Assembly: GCA_965249815.1 (NCBI GenBank)
Contig: CBDFMV010000003.1
Span: forward strand, 1,054,001-1,118,000
Length of the DNA: 64,000 bases
Source: JAJAZB01 sp965249815
Lineage (GTDB): Bacteria; Bacteroidota; Bacteroidia; Cytophagales; Spirosomataceae
Direction: 5' to 3'
The position numbers were made by a program, and so were the translations under genes. The notes beneath the pieces were generated by a model. That model did not search any database. It was not told the DNA's origin and saw only the letters and a program-made list of their open reading frames with translations. This document shows, piece after piece, positions 25,630 to 34,858 of this stretch. Within the stretch, counting starts at the first letter, position 1, and each line of letters begins with the position of its first letter.

Positions 25630-25668
25630 AAAAAAAGACCGAACAGGTTTTTGAAACCTGTTCGGTCT
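25630..25668 (-). terminator. Rho-independent terminator of the lipid kinase gene
   Basis: A perfect 15-bp stem (25636-25650 with 25654-25668, 3-nt loop) is followed on the minus strand by seven T residues (complement of 25630-25636). It lies just past the lipid kinase stop and upstream of the FG-GAP lipoprotein, so these minus-strand genes are probably separate transcripts. Confidence 0.9.
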
Positions 25669-25683
25669 CTTGTCGCCATTTTA

Positions 25684-26583
25684 TCACGCGGGCGGTAGCC
25701 CGGCGGGCATCAGCACACGCAGTTGTCCCTCCTGCACGCAGGCTTCGATGCGGTTGACTTTCCCCCGGTACTCGCCGTCCACCTGAAAATGCACGTGACG
25801 GCGGGTTTCGAGGGTCATTTCAGTGGTGTGAAAAATTTCGAGTTTGGCGGGGTCGAAGGGCTGGTAGCGCCAGAACATTTTCAGGAATGTCCAGAACGAA
25901 AGCTGCCGCAGCACCACCACCTCGAAGCGGCCGTCGCTCAAATCGCCGTCGGGGTTGATGACCGCCCCCGTGCCGTACACGCGGGCGTTGGCCAGCACCA
26001 CCATGAAAGCCTTGCGCTGCACCCGTTCTTCGTCCACTTTGATGCGCACGTCGATGAGCCGCCGCCGGAGCAGCACCCGCAGGGCCGCCCGTGCGTAACC
26101 AAATTTTCCGCGCCAATTGTTGTCCTGGGCGTGTTTCACGAGTTGGGCGTTCAGGCCGATGTCGCTCAGGTGCAGGCACAGATCCCGGCCGTTGACCAGG
26201 ATCGTGTCCACCGCCGTGACGGTGCCGTTGACCAGCACGTCGAGGGCTTCGGGTACGGTGGGCGGAATGGCCAGTTCGCGGGCCATGCCGTTGGCCGATC
26301 CGGCGGGCAGAACGCCCAGCGGTAACTTGGCCGCGATGGCGCATTCGGCCACGAGTTTCACGGTGCCGTCGCCGCCCACGGCCACGAGGCGGTCAGGCTT
26401 TTTGGCCTGAATGGCGTCAGCCAGCGCCTTTTCATCGTCCTGACCGGTGAGGGTGAGCAGGTCGGCGTGGTGGGGCGAATCAGCGAAAAAAGCCTGAATG
26501 CCGTCCTCCCAGTCCGATTTGTCGGTACCGCCCGAAACGGGGTTGATGGCGAAGAGAAAGCGTAGCGCGGAATTCTGGGGCAT
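25684..26583 (-). CDS. Diacylglycerol/lipid kinase, YegS/DagK-like
   Basis: The 299-aa protein has the DAGK catalytic domain, with NPVSGG near residue 15 for nucleotide binding, the hallmark VAVGGDGTVKLV, and LPAGSANGMAREL. The C-terminal beta sandwich holds VINPDGDLSDGRFEVVVL. These enzymes phosphorylate diacylglycerol or related lipids to return them to phospholipid synthesis. The gene is divergent from an App1-type phosphatidate phosphatase, the opposite activity. Confidence 0.9.
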   Translation of the reverse strand: MPQNSALRFLFAINPVSGGTDKSDWEDGIQAFFADSPHHADLLTLTGQDDEKALADAIQAKKPDRLVAVGGDGTVKLVAECAIAAKLPLGVLPAGSANGMARELAIPPTVPEALDVLVNGTVTAVDTILVNGRDLCLHLSDIGLNAQLVKHAQDNNWRGKFGYARAALRVLLRRRLIDVRIKVDEERVQRKAFMVVLANARVYGTGAVINPDGDLSDGRFEVVVLRQLSFWTFLKMFWRYQPFDPAKLEIFHTTEMTLETRRHVHFQVDGEYRGKVNRIEACVQEGQLRVLMPAGLPPA

Positions 26584-26656
26584 GGAGCGTACGGGTTGCG
26601 GAACGGCATTTGCCGAACTCGCTTAAAACCACGTGCCGTTCGATAAAGAAAAGGAA

Positions 26657-27670
26657 ATGCGTAACAAACTCTTAACCTGGATGCGCATCACCAGCGCGCC
26701 GGTCCTGAAACTTTACCGGGGTTTCGGCAGCCCTACGCAGGTGGTGGTGCAGGGCCACGCCTTTGGGCGGAGTCCGCTGCCGCGCAACCGCTACCGACAA
26801 AACGCGTTGGTCAACACGCTGGCGCTGTTGCGGTTGTTTTTCGTAAAACCCCTCGCCAACGCCCTGGTGCGGGTGCGTTTTTACGACCAAACCGCCGAAA
26901 CCACCACCGACGCCGACGGGTTTTTCCGCCTCGAACTCTCCCTCGCCGCTCCGCTCATCTCCGGCTGGCACCCCGTTGAGGCGGAGTTGCTCACGCTGAT
27001 TCCCGGCAGCGGTACCGTGCTGGCCACGGGCCAGAACGAAGTTCACGTGCCCTACGAAACGCCCTACACGTTTATTTCCGACATCGACGACACGTTTCTG
27101 ATTTCGCACTCGGCCACCATCGGCAGGCGGCTCCGGGTGCTGCTCACGCAAAACGCCCACAGCCGCACCCCGTTCGAGGGCGCGGTGCAGCATTACAACC
27201 TGCTGGCGCGCACCAACACTACGCCCGAACGACCCAACGCGTTTTTTTACGTGTCGAGCAGCGAGTGGAATTTGTACGACTACATCCGGGATTTTTCGGA
27301 GAAAAACGACCTGCCCAAAGGTGTTTTCCTGCTCGGGCAACTCAAGCGGTTCGGCCAGCTTTTGCAAACAGGCAAAAACAAGCACAGCACCAAATTCGAC
27401 CGCATCGTGCGCATCATCGAAGCCTGTCCGGGGCAGCAATTCGGGCTACTGGGCGACGATTCACAGCAAGACCCGGTCATTTACGCCTCGGTTGTGCGGC
27501 ATTTTCCGGGCCGGATTCGGGTGGTGTACATCCGGCGAATCAATCCAAAAAAGGCGGACGTTGCCCGGCAAAGCGTGGCGGAAATGGAGCAGGCAGGCGT
27601 GGAAGTCTGTTACTTCGCGCACAGCGCCGAGGCGATGCAACATTCGCACCAATTTGGCCTGGGCGATTGA
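26657..27670 (+). CDS. App1/DUF2183-family phosphatidate phosphatase-like protein
   Basis: The 337-aa protein has the App1-type (DUF2183) domain. The HAD-like catalytic motif is ISDIDDTFLIS (DxDxT), with FFYVSSSEWNLYDYI for motif II and KFDRIVRII plus LLGDDSQQDPVIY for the later motifs. The yeast relative dephosphorylates phosphatidate to diacylglycerol. I chose the ATG at 26657; a GTG at 26633 in the same frame is an alternative. The arrangement opposite a diacylglycerol kinase suggests shared control of the phosphatidate/diacylglycerol balance, which is inference. Confidence 0.85.
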   Translation: MRNKLLTWMRITSAPVLKLYRGFGSPTQVVVQGHAFGRSPLPRNRYRQNALVNTLALLRLFFVKPLANALVRVRFYDQTAETTTDADGFFRLELSLAAPLISGWHPVEAELLTLIPGSGTVLATGQNEVHVPYETPYTFISDIDDTFLISHSATIGRRLRVLLTQNAHSRTPFEGAVQHYNLLARTNTTPERPNAFFYVSSSEWNLYDYIRDFSEKNDLPKGVFLLGQLKRFGQLLQTGKNKHSTKFDRIVRIIEACPGQQFGLLGDDSQQDPVIYASVVRHFPGRIRVVYIRRINPKKADVARQSVAEMEQAGVEVCYFAHSAEAMQHSHQFGLGD

Positions 27671-27760
27671 GTAGGTGAGCCAGAAATCCTGCTTACTTTG
27701 CGCGAAGCCCAAACGATTCAGCACGGGCTTTCCTGAACCTCTACTCCTCTTTAATTTCGC

Positions 27761-28708
27761 ATGAAACGACTTCTCCCGGTCGTTGCCCTGCTTTTTTCCG
27801 GCCTCTTTGTGCGGGCCGTCGGGCAACAGATTTCCAAAGACGAGCTTATTTTCCTGACGCCCGAATGGAAGGGCGAACGCTTCCCCGACGGTCGGCCCAA
27901 AGTGCCCGACGCGATTCTGAAACGCATGAAACTCGTCACGCACGAGGAAGCCTGGGCCGTTTTGAAAAACGAAAATTACAAACACCAGTACGCCGAAGGC
28001 TGGCAGACGATCAACCCCGACAGCGTGCTGGTGGGCCGGGCGCTCACGGCGACGTTTATGCCCGGTCGGCCCGACGTGCAGCGGGTCATCGACAAAAAAG
28101 GCCACGAAAAAGACGGCCGCATCAAATCACAGAACGCCTGGCCCATCGATCTGCTCGTGAAGGGCGACGTGTACGTGGTGGACCAGTTTGGCGCGCACCT
28201 CGACGGCCCGACCATCGGCGACAACCTCGGCAACTCGATTTACGCCAAATCGGGCAACGGCATCGTGTACAACGGGGCCATCCGCGACATCGCCGGGCTG
28301 AAGGAAATCGGCGGGTTCACGTCGTTTTTCCGTTCCTACCACCCCTCGCACCACCTCAACAACGCCGACGGCGACCTCAACACCACGCTGGTGGCCATCA
28401 ACCACCCGACCCACATCGGCGACGCGATGGTGATGCCCGGCGACGTGGTGTTGGGCCGCGACGGGGCCGTGGTGTTTATTCCACCGCATTTGGCCGAGAA
28501 GGTGGTGACGACGTCGGAAATCGTGCGGCTCCGCGACATGTTCGGCCACCAGCGCCTGCGCGAGCAGAAATACACCCCCGGCCAGATCGACAACCGCTGG
28601 ACGGACGACATCGAAAAGGACTTCTCGGCCTGGCTCAACCAGCACCTCAACGAACTGCCCGTGCCGAAGGCGCAGATTCAGGAGTATTTGAAAAAGCGGA
28701 CGTATTGA
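27761..28708 (+). CDS. Exported RraA-like family protein
   Basis: The 315-aa protein has a cleavable signal (MKRLLPVVALLFSGLFVRAV, cut near AVGQ), then the RraA/demethylmenaquinone-methyltransferase-like fold with GPTIGDNLGNSIYAKSG and the hallmark GIVYNGAIRDIAGL. Despite the name the family includes aldolases and ureidoglycolate-type enzymes; it is not a methyltransferase. The export signal and long N-terminal extension set it apart from cytosolic RraA. The enolase-superfamily gene 92 bp downstream suggests a shared sugar-acid or hydroxy-acid catabolic role. Confidence 0.85.
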   Translation: MKRLLPVVALLFSGLFVRAVGQQISKDELIFLTPEWKGERFPDGRPKVPDAILKRMKLVTHEEAWAVLKNENYKHQYAEGWQTINPDSVLVGRALTATFMPGRPDVQRVIDKKGHEKDGRIKSQNAWPIDLLVKGDVYVVDQFGAHLDGPTIGDNLGNSIYAKSGNGIVYNGAIRDIAGLKEIGGFTSFFRSYHPSHHLNNADGDLNTTLVAINHPTHIGDAMVMPGDVVLGRDGAVVFIPPHLAEKVVTTSEIVRLRDMFGHQRLREQKYTPGQIDNRWTDDIEKDFSAWLNQHLNELPVPKAQIQEYLKKRTY

Positions 28709-28716
28709 CTTTCCGC

Positions 28717-28763
28717 CCGTCATGCTGAACCGCAGCGGCGGACCGCTTGATTCAGCATGACGG
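28717..28763 (+). repeat. Inverted repeat between RraA-like and enolase-superfamily genes
   Basis: The arms 28717-28729 and 28751-28763 pair perfectly over 13 bp (ccgtcatgctgaa / ttcagcatgacgg). There is no T-run. Its sequence is unrelated to the heptamer hairpins. Confidence 0.6.
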
Positions 28764-28800
28764 AGTCCATTCATTTTTCTCTAAACCTCAAGAAAATTCC

Positions 28801-30084
28801 ATGTCCACTCCCACTTCCCGCCGTCAGTTTCTCACCAAAAGTGCCCTTACCAGTGCGCTGGGCCTGTCGGCCCTCAACAGTTGGGGCGCGGGCCTCGAAA
28901 CCGCCCTGGACCGCACGCCCCGCTCGTCGGCTCCATCGGACCTGAAAATCACCGACATCAAGTGCGGTTTCATCCGGGGCGGGCACAGTTTGTTCGTCAA
29001 AATTTACACCAACCAGAACATCCACGGCTGCGGCGAGGGCGTGGATGCCACGCCCGGCACCTACCACCTCGTCAAGCTGATGGGCGAGCGCATCAAGGGC
29101 AAAAGCCCGCTCAACGTCCACCGGCTGTTCGAGGACCTGCGTCGCTCCGGCTTTTTCGAGGGCGCGCAGGCGGGCATGTACGTGGCCGTGCTGTCGGCGG
29201 TGGAAGCGGCGCTGTGGGATTTGGTCGGAAAAGCCCTTGGCCTGCCGGTGTACCAACTGCTGGGCGGGAAATTCCGGGACAAAATCCGCGTGTACTGCGA
29301 CACGGGCGCGTACCGCGAAAAAGACACCGGCCCGGAGGCCTTCGGGGCCAGCGCCAAACGGGCCGTGGGCATGGGGTTCAACGCCGTGAAGTACGACATC
29401 GACGAAGCCAAAGACCCCAACAAATACGACGCCTACAACTGGACAGCCTCGCCCGCCGAACTGGAGCGGATGTACAACCAGATTGCCGCCGTGCGGAAAG
29501 CCGTCGGGCCGAAAATTGACATTTGCGTGGACATGCACGGGCGCTACGACACCACCACGGGCAAGCGCGTGGCCAAGATGATGGAACCGCTCAACCTGCT
29601 TTTTCTGGAAGAACCGTTTCCTGCGGAAAACCCGGAGGCGTACAAAATCGTCCGCGAATCGACCAACACGCCGATTTGCGCGGGCGAAAACCACTACCTC
29701 GCCCACGGGTTTCGTAAACTGCTGGAAATGGGAGCAGTGGACATCATCATGCCCGACCTCCAGAAGTGCGGTGGCCTCGGCGAGGCCCAGCGCATTGCCA
29801 ACCTCGCCAATTTGTACTACGTGCCCTTCGCCCCGCACATGGTGGCCTCGTACCTCGGCGCGATGGCCTCCAGCCACGTATGCGCGTCGGTGCCCAACTT
29901 CCTGATTCTGGAATGGCAGATTTACTTCCACGAAGAGCCGATGTTCAAGGAAATCGTCACCTTCGACGGGCCGATGGTGACCAACGGGTTTATACCACTT
30001 TCCGAGAAACCCGGCATCGGCGTGGAAATCAACGAGGAAGGCATGCGGAAGTACGCGCCGAAGGGAGTGCCGTTTTTTGAGTAA
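28801..30084 (+). CDS. Mandelate racemase/muconate-lactonizing (enolase superfamily) dehydratase with Tat leader
   Basis: The 427-aa protein starts with a Tat-like leader (SRRQFLTKSALTSALGLSAL) and is therefore likely exported. Enolase-superfamily residues are visible: the metal ligands in DICVDMHGR (Asp near 244), LFLEEPFPAEN (Glu near 270) and ICAGENHYLAHGF (Glu near 296), and a C-terminal histidine in APHMVASY. The HGR and GEN patterns fit acid-sugar dehydratases of the D-galactonate/mannonate group more than racemases. I chose the ATG at 28801; the upstream frame extends to 28747 without Tat logic. It probably works with the RraA-like enzyme. Confidence 0.88.
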   Translation: MSTPTSRRQFLTKSALTSALGLSALNSWGAGLETALDRTPRSSAPSDLKITDIKCGFIRGGHSLFVKIYTNQNIHGCGEGVDATPGTYHLVKLMGERIKGKSPLNVHRLFEDLRRSGFFEGAQAGMYVAVLSAVEAALWDLVGKALGLPVYQLLGGKFRDKIRVYCDTGAYREKDTGPEAFGASAKRAVGMGFNAVKYDIDEAKDPNKYDAYNWTASPAELERMYNQIAAVRKAVGPKIDICVDMHGRYDTTTGKRVAKMMEPLNLLFLEEPFPAENPEAYKIVRESTNTPICAGENHYLAHGFRKLLEMGAVDIIMPDLQKCGGLGEAQRIANLANLYYVPFAPHMVASYLGAMASSHVCASVPNFLILEWQIYFHEEPMFKEIVTFDGPMVTNGFIPLSEKPGIGVEINEEGMRKYAPKGVPFFE

Positions 30085-30177
30085 ACGGGATTTTCAAAGA
30101 AGATTGCCAGCCTGATTGCCAGCGTAGCGTCGAAAGTACCGTGTATTTTCGTGAATCACTTTCTGTTCCGGTTCGCC

Positions 30178-32109
30178 ATGCGCCTGCTTCTACTGGTTGC
30201 TTATTTGCTTGTCGTTCCGGCTTTGCGCGCCCAGTCGCCAACGGACAGCCTGCGGCAGGCCCTGGCCCGGCTGGAAGGCCAGCGCCCCGGTTTTGCCCGC
30301 GACACGAGCCGGGTGCGGGTACTTTGCCGACTGGGTAAGCAAACCAAAGACTGGCAGGAAGCGCGTAACTACTGGCAACGGGCGATGGAGGCGGCGGAGA
30401 AACTGGATTGGGCGACGGGGCGGTTGGGGGCTTATGAAGGGTTAGGGCGGCATTACCGGAGTAAGGGTTCCCACCTTGAGGCGACCTACTATTTTCACAA
30501 GGGCCTTCACTTAGCTGAACAAACCGGCGATATAACTTATCAGGCTGACTGTTACCGCTTTCTGGGTGTAGCTTATAGTCAGGCGGGCGATTTACCGAGG
30601 AGCGTCGTTGCACTGCGTCAGGCCGTCCGGCTGGCCCATAAGAACGGCAATCGGAAACAGTATTTTTTAAGCCTGAACGACATCGGCAATGCCCATCACC
30701 GGGCAAAAAACTACCCCCAAGCACTGCATTTTTACCAGCAGTGTATTCGTGAAAATCAACCCATCGATTCGACCTTCCAATGCTGGTTCCTGATCAATGT
30801 AGCCGACGTTTACCAATTACTCAATCAGTTGGAAGCCTCCCGGAAAACCTATGAAGAGGTGTTTCACTATGGCAAATACCTACCTGGTATGGACAGTGCC
30901 ATGACATACGCTCGACTGGCTATGTTGCACATCAAACTGGGCAACGCCGCCGCCGCCCTGCGTTATAGCCACCTGGCTGAACGAATCGCCCCGCGTGTTC
31001 AGGGTTTTTACACGCTTTCGCTTGTCAGCCAGGCCTTGTCGGAAGCGAATGCGGCAAACGGAAACTGGCAAGAGGCCCTTACTCACGAACGCCGGTATCG
31101 GGCTTATCGTGACAGCATTCTCTCCCAAGACCAGCAGCAGAGGCTAGACGTAGTCAAGGTAGGCTATGAAAATGAGCAACGCCGAACCGAAATGGCATTA
31201 TTGCATGAAAACGAAAAAGCCCAGCAGCAAGTAGCCCGCTTGCTCTGGGCGGGCGTGGGCCTGTTAACTATCCTCGGCAGTACGCTTCTCGTCACCAATC
31301 GCCTGCTCCGGCGCGGACGGCGGAAAATTCAAGGGCAGAAAAATGAAATTACCAACCTCAATACCTCGCTCGAACGCCGGGTAGAGGAACGAACCGCCGA
31401 ACTTTGGCAGGCAAATGAGGACCTGCTTCGTAAAAACCGGGAAATCGAGGAGGCCCTTTTTAAAGGTCAGACCATCGAGCGCAAGCGGGTAGCCTCCGAG
31501 TTGCACGACAACCTCGGTGGTACCCTCATGGCGATCCGGTGGCGGGTAGAGTCGTTGCAGGTCGAGGGGCTGAACGAAGTGGAACGCCAGATTTACAATG
31601 ATTTATACAGCATGATCAACCGCGCCTACGGCGAAGTCCGACTACTGTCGCACCACCTTATGCCCGCCATTCTGGAAAAAGAGGGTCTGGAAACCGCCCT
31701 GCACGAACTGGCCGTGCCGATTAACAAATCGAAACGCCTGCGTCTGTCGGTGGAAACCGAGGAAGTCAGGCGGTACCTGGATTCGCGGCAGCAGTTGGAG
31801 TTGTACAGCGTCGTACTCGAACTCGTCACCAACATCCTCAAACACGCCCAGGCTACTGAGGCAAACGTGTGGCTGGGGCGGGATGCGCACGGAATTTTGG
31901 TCAAAGTCAGCGACAATGGGATCGGGATGCCCGCCGACACGATGAAATCCGGCGTTGGGCTGCAAAACATCCAGACCCGTCTCGATGTCATCGGTGCGCA
32001 GTGGAGCCTGTCTTCCGTGCCGGGCAAAGGCACCACCGTGCTTATTCTGCTACCGCTTTCCTCACTTCAGGCGGTACCAGTTTCGGATCATACGCGTACA
32101 GGTAGCTGA
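30178..32109 (+). CDS. TPR-containing sensor histidine kinase, HisKA_3/LiaS type
   Basis: The 643-aa protein has a signal peptide (MRLLLLVAYLLVVPALRAQS), a periplasmic array of about seven TPR helix pairs to residue 340, one membrane helix (LLWAGVGLLTILGSTLLV), a coiled coil, then a HisKA_3 dimerisation domain with phospho-accepting His in VASELHDNLGGT (near residue 443). The HATPase end carries NILKHAQATEA and SDNGIGMP. This is the HPK7 type common in Bacteroidota. No NarL-type regulator gene is adjacent. An in-frame GTG at 30151 is an alternative start. The last 68 bp run antisense over the 3' end of the HopA1-like gene. Base composition seems to fall from about 30440 onwards. Confidence 0.87.
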   Translation: MRLLLLVAYLLVVPALRAQSPTDSLRQALARLEGQRPGFARDTSRVRVLCRLGKQTKDWQEARNYWQRAMEAAEKLDWATGRLGAYEGLGRHYRSKGSHLEATYYFHKGLHLAEQTGDITYQADCYRFLGVAYSQAGDLPRSVVALRQAVRLAHKNGNRKQYFLSLNDIGNAHHRAKNYPQALHFYQQCIRENQPIDSTFQCWFLINVADVYQLLNQLEASRKTYEEVFHYGKYLPGMDSAMTYARLAMLHIKLGNAAAALRYSHLAERIAPRVQGFYTLSLVSQALSEANAANGNWQEALTHERRYRAYRDSILSQDQQQRLDVVKVGYENEQRRTEMALLHENEKAQQQVARLLWAGVGLLTILGSTLLVTNRLLRRGRRKIQGQKNEITNLNTSLERRVEERTAELWQANEDLLRKNREIEEALFKGQTIERKRVASELHDNLGGTLMAIRWRVESLQVEGLNEVERQIYNDLYSMINRAYGEVRLLSHHLMPAILEKEGLETALHELAVPINKSKRLRLSVETEEVRRYLDSRQQLELYSVVLELVTNILKHAQATEANVWLGRDAHGILVKVSDNGIGMPADTMKSGVGLQNIQTRLDVIGAQWSLSSVPGKGTTVLILLPLSSLQAVPVSDHTRTGS

Positions 32110-33706
32110 ACCCCAGCAGGGCGAGGCCGTCGAGGCCAGGGAGGAGGTCGTACCAGCCGTTGTCGGCGCTATACTTGTTTACAGCCGCCCAGTCTTCAAG
32201 GTGCAAGCCTTGACAGAGGCCACTTTGGGGATTGGGTCGCTGATCAAATAGCCCTCTAAGTTTATTGAGGCGCCCCTCCCGTTCATCAGGAAGATGGGGG
32301 TCTGTTAGAAAATCGCACAACTCAGCGAATAGATTGGTGTCGTATTTGACATTGAATTCTTTCGATTCCAGTGGGCTGGTAAAGGCGACGGGGGCCTCAT
32401 ACCGACCCGTTTCGGCAGCTTGAGCGGTTAACTGAAAAAGGGGTTCGCTAACTACCTCGTGTAAAGTCCGTAGAAAGTGGGCGACGCCCGGCCGCCCCTT
32501 CAAATCGCTGTCGGCCAGTAATCCATTCAGGTAGGTTGGCTTGCGTGTATCCGTGCCGATCCAGGTACAGCACTTTTCCGAAAGCCAGATGGCTTCCCGG
32601 CACAATATGTATCCGATGCAGGCTGCTTCTTGCAAGAAGATATCGGTCGCCACGGCAGGGAAAGTCAGCGCTGGCAGACCTTCAAAAAGCTGCAACGGAT
32701 ACACGTAGGTTGAGCCGGGGTTTTGATAAAAATTTTCCAGACCGATTTTCTTCAACCGCTCTATCACGTGATCAGCATTCAGTTCTCCGTCAGGTAGCAC
32801 CCCTTCTTTTTTAAACACCTCCAACATTTCGTTGGCGATCCGGTGGCAACGGTCCTGCCCAAAACTCATAAATCCCCATCCAGGCTCAGGGTCAGGACTT
32901 TCGGCGAAGCCAATCCCTGTCGGTTGACCGTCGGGCAAAAGCAACGGACGCACAAACAAGGGCAAACGTTGTTGCAAAAAAGGGCGAATCGCTGCGTACA
33001 CACCACGCAGGGCCACCAGCACGGGCCCCACTTGATCCGCCGAGACGTACAATACCCCGCTATCGCAACGCGACTCGTCACTTTTCAAGTATTTAAGCTC
33101 AAAGGGAAGCTGGTAGCGATCGAGTTGACTTTTCAAACACGCGGCCCAGTCCGGAGCCTTATCAAGGCTCAGGTTAAAATAAAACTTCACTTCCCGTAGA
33201 GGTTCCGATAGGGGTGTACGGCTACGAAAGTACTTCCAGTGATCATCGTTTCGCCTTTCGTTACTACGGACAAAAAAGTGTTCCGGGTAATCCGCGCCCT
33301 TCGAGATACACTCCCCCGGCTCAGGCAACAGGCGGCATACGCCTTTTTGGAGCAGAATAGACGCACTCGCGTACTCCGGTATTGTAACCCGGTGCCATTG
33401 CGAATCCATTTCTTCTCTCGTTGGTACTATCTGCTGTGAGACCGTATTAAATCCATCTGAAGGAAAAGGGCCATTAGTAGCATTCAGGTCGCCGAGTTGA
33501 TAAAACTCATTGTAGTAATAACATCGGAGGAGCGAAATTGCCTGATTCACGTCGAGGCCCCGGTTTAGTTCCAACGATTCGGTGTAGTATTCATCCTCCT
33601 TTGAGAGTTTTTGATCAGCCGAAATTCGTATTACCTGGGGGGGCTGAAACTTGACACTACTAATCAAGCTCCGCAAGAGTTGTTCCAAAATCTGTGTAGG
33701 ATTCAT
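32042..33706 (-). CDS. HopA1-family protein with C-terminal LanC-like segment (candidate class V-type lanthipeptide lyase)
   Basis: The 554-aa protein falls into three parts. Residues 1-130 are mostly helical and unknown. Residues about 140-320 fit HopA1/LanY-type lyase domains: REVKFYFNLSLD, FELKYLKSDESRCDSGVLYV, RLPLFVRPLL, GIGFAESPD and FMSFGQDRCHRIA. HopA1-type domains eliminate phosphate from phospho-Ser/Thr in class V lanthipeptide synthesis. Residues about 355-554 resemble the first and last parts of LanC cyclases (TWIGT, NGLLADSDLKGRPGVAHFLR, and near the end LLPGLDGLALLGFSYLYAYD). The middle LanC part with the zinc ligands is missing or very short. The longer frame to 33928 is rejected because the ATG at 33706 already overlaps the upstream kinase gene by 47 bp. 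Confidence 0.72.
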   Translation of the reverse strand: MNPTQILEQLLRSLISSVKFQPPQVIRISADQKLSKEDEYYTESLELNRGLDVNQAISLLRCYYYNEFYQLGDLNATNGPFPSDGFNTVSQQIVPTREEMDSQWHRVTIPEYASASILLQKGVCRLLPEPGECISKGADYPEHFFVRSNERRNDDHWKYFRSRTPLSEPLREVKFYFNLSLDKAPDWAACLKSQLDRYQLPFELKYLKSDESRCDSGVLYVSADQVGPVLVALRGVYAAIRPFLQQRLPLFVRPLLLPDGQPTGIGFAESPDPEPGWGFMSFGQDRCHRIANEMLEVFKKEGVLPDGELNADHVIERLKKIGLENFYQNPGSTYVYPLQLFEGLPALTFPAVATDIFLQEAACIGYILCREAIWLSEKCCTWIGTDTRKPTYLNGLLADSDLKGRPGVAHFLRTLHEVVSEPLFQLTAQAAETGRYEAPVAFTSPLESKEFNVKYDTNLFAELCDFLTDPHLPDEREGRLNKLRGLFDQRPNPQSGLCQGLHLEDWAAVNKYSADNGWYDLLPGLDGLALLGFSYLYAYDPKLVPPEVRKAVAE

Positions 33707-34835
33707 CAGTATAAACAGGAGTAAACTCAAGACATTTGAATGGATCGGTAAGGAGTCGAAGCCACTCCCGGCAATCACGGGCGATCTTAATTTCCTGATC
33801 CCGGCGATTATCGGCGTGCGAATTAAGCAACTCGATAAAACGCTCCAACAACCGCTGGAGGAGCGAAATAGCGGCCAATTGAAGCACGGATTCGGCCCAG
33901 TTGCCGAATGAAGGGCGATTGGCATCATTGGCGTAGTACGCCCGATGAAATCGGTTCAGGTGATCAAGAATCCGAACTGGTGAAACAGAATTGTTCGCCC
34001 GTTTGGCCCTGATGTAGTCAGCCAAAAACACCGCCTGATCCCAGCGCAGATCGCCCAAGCAAGCTTGTTCCCAATCAACTAATCGCAACTCCACACGTTG
34101 GGCCTGGTCGACCATAGGTTTATACATCCAGTTTCGCCAGGCAGTATCTCCATGAATCAGGCAACCCGAATCCCAGTTTTTGCTAAGGTTTATTACGAGC
34201 GAGAGCCTTTCGGTATTTTGAATAAGGCCCGTTCGAAGCGTATTCAGAAAAGTGCCGTTTGCCAGCGGGTTGTCTGTGAGCAATTGCTGCAACAGGGCTT
34301 CCTGCGAAACCAGCAGCAAGGGTCGGATGTCCTTAAATGGACTGGCCTTTTGGTAGCAAAGCACTTTATCACGAGTCAGATATTTGTGAAATAACCTCAG
34401 AATTGTCGCCGCTTTTTCAGGAAAATCGCTTTCCCGTAAATCCAGGCCGCCTGGTTTGTACAGATTACATGGAACGGGACGAAAGTCGTTCAGGCGCTCC
34501 AAAACCAGCATTCGATGGTTAGGATCGAAATCAATTAAATGCGGAATACTTCGCGACAGAATTTTTTTGTCAATTAACCAGTCGGGTAATCGATTTTTAA
34601 TAAAGTCATAAAAACGGGCTTCGTTGAAAATACCATCCGCCAAATACTGACCAGTCGTGTACGGCTGTTTCACAAACCAGGCTTCCTGCTCGCTCCACCA
34701 AGCCATGAAACACTGGTTGCGCGAGTGGTCAGAGGAAATATTTTGCGCTCGTAACCTGAGCAGTGCAACTGTACCTCGCCGGGCTTGCTGCCGAACGAGG
34801 TACCGAACTAGTTGGTTGGTTGTCAGTAAAAGCAT
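33660..34835 (-). CDS. Aminoglycoside-phosphotransferase-fold kinase, candidate Ser/Thr kinase of a class V-like system
   Basis: The 391-aa protein has a full APH/kinase fold. Lys-56 in AWFVKQPYT is the likely ATP lysine, Glu-72 in NEARFYDFI its partner, CLIHGDTAWRNW holds catalytic Asp-230 and Asn-235, and RLVDWEQACLGD supplies metal-binding Asp-254. APH-fold kinases phosphorylate small molecules, but those paired with HopA1-type genes phosphorylate Ser/Thr in lanthipeptide precursors. The start lies 23 nt after the stop of the 170-aa gene and the end overlaps the HopA1-like gene by 47 bp, so all three are one operon. Codon and base use look more AT-rich than the flanks. Confidence 0.78.
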   Translation of the reverse strand: MLLLTTNQLVRYLVRQQARRGTVALLRLRAQNISSDHSRNQCFMAWWSEQEAWFVKQPYTTGQYLADGIFNEARFYDFIKNRLPDWLIDKKILSRSIPHLIDFDPNHRMLVLERLNDFRPVPCNLYKPGGLDLRESDFPEKAATILRLFHKYLTRDKVLCYQKASPFKDIRPLLLVSQEALLQQLLTDNPLANGTFLNTLRTGLIQNTERLSLVINLSKNWDSGCLIHGDTAWRNWMYKPMVDQAQRVELRLVDWEQACLGDLRWDQAVFLADYIRAKRANNSVSPVRILDHLNRFHRAYYANDANRPSFGNWAESVLQLAAISLLQRLLERFIELLNSHADNRRDQEIKIARDCREWLRLLTDPFKCLEFTPVYTDESYTDFGTTLAELD

Positions 34836-34858
34836 TGGTATGCAGCAGGAAAAGCCCT

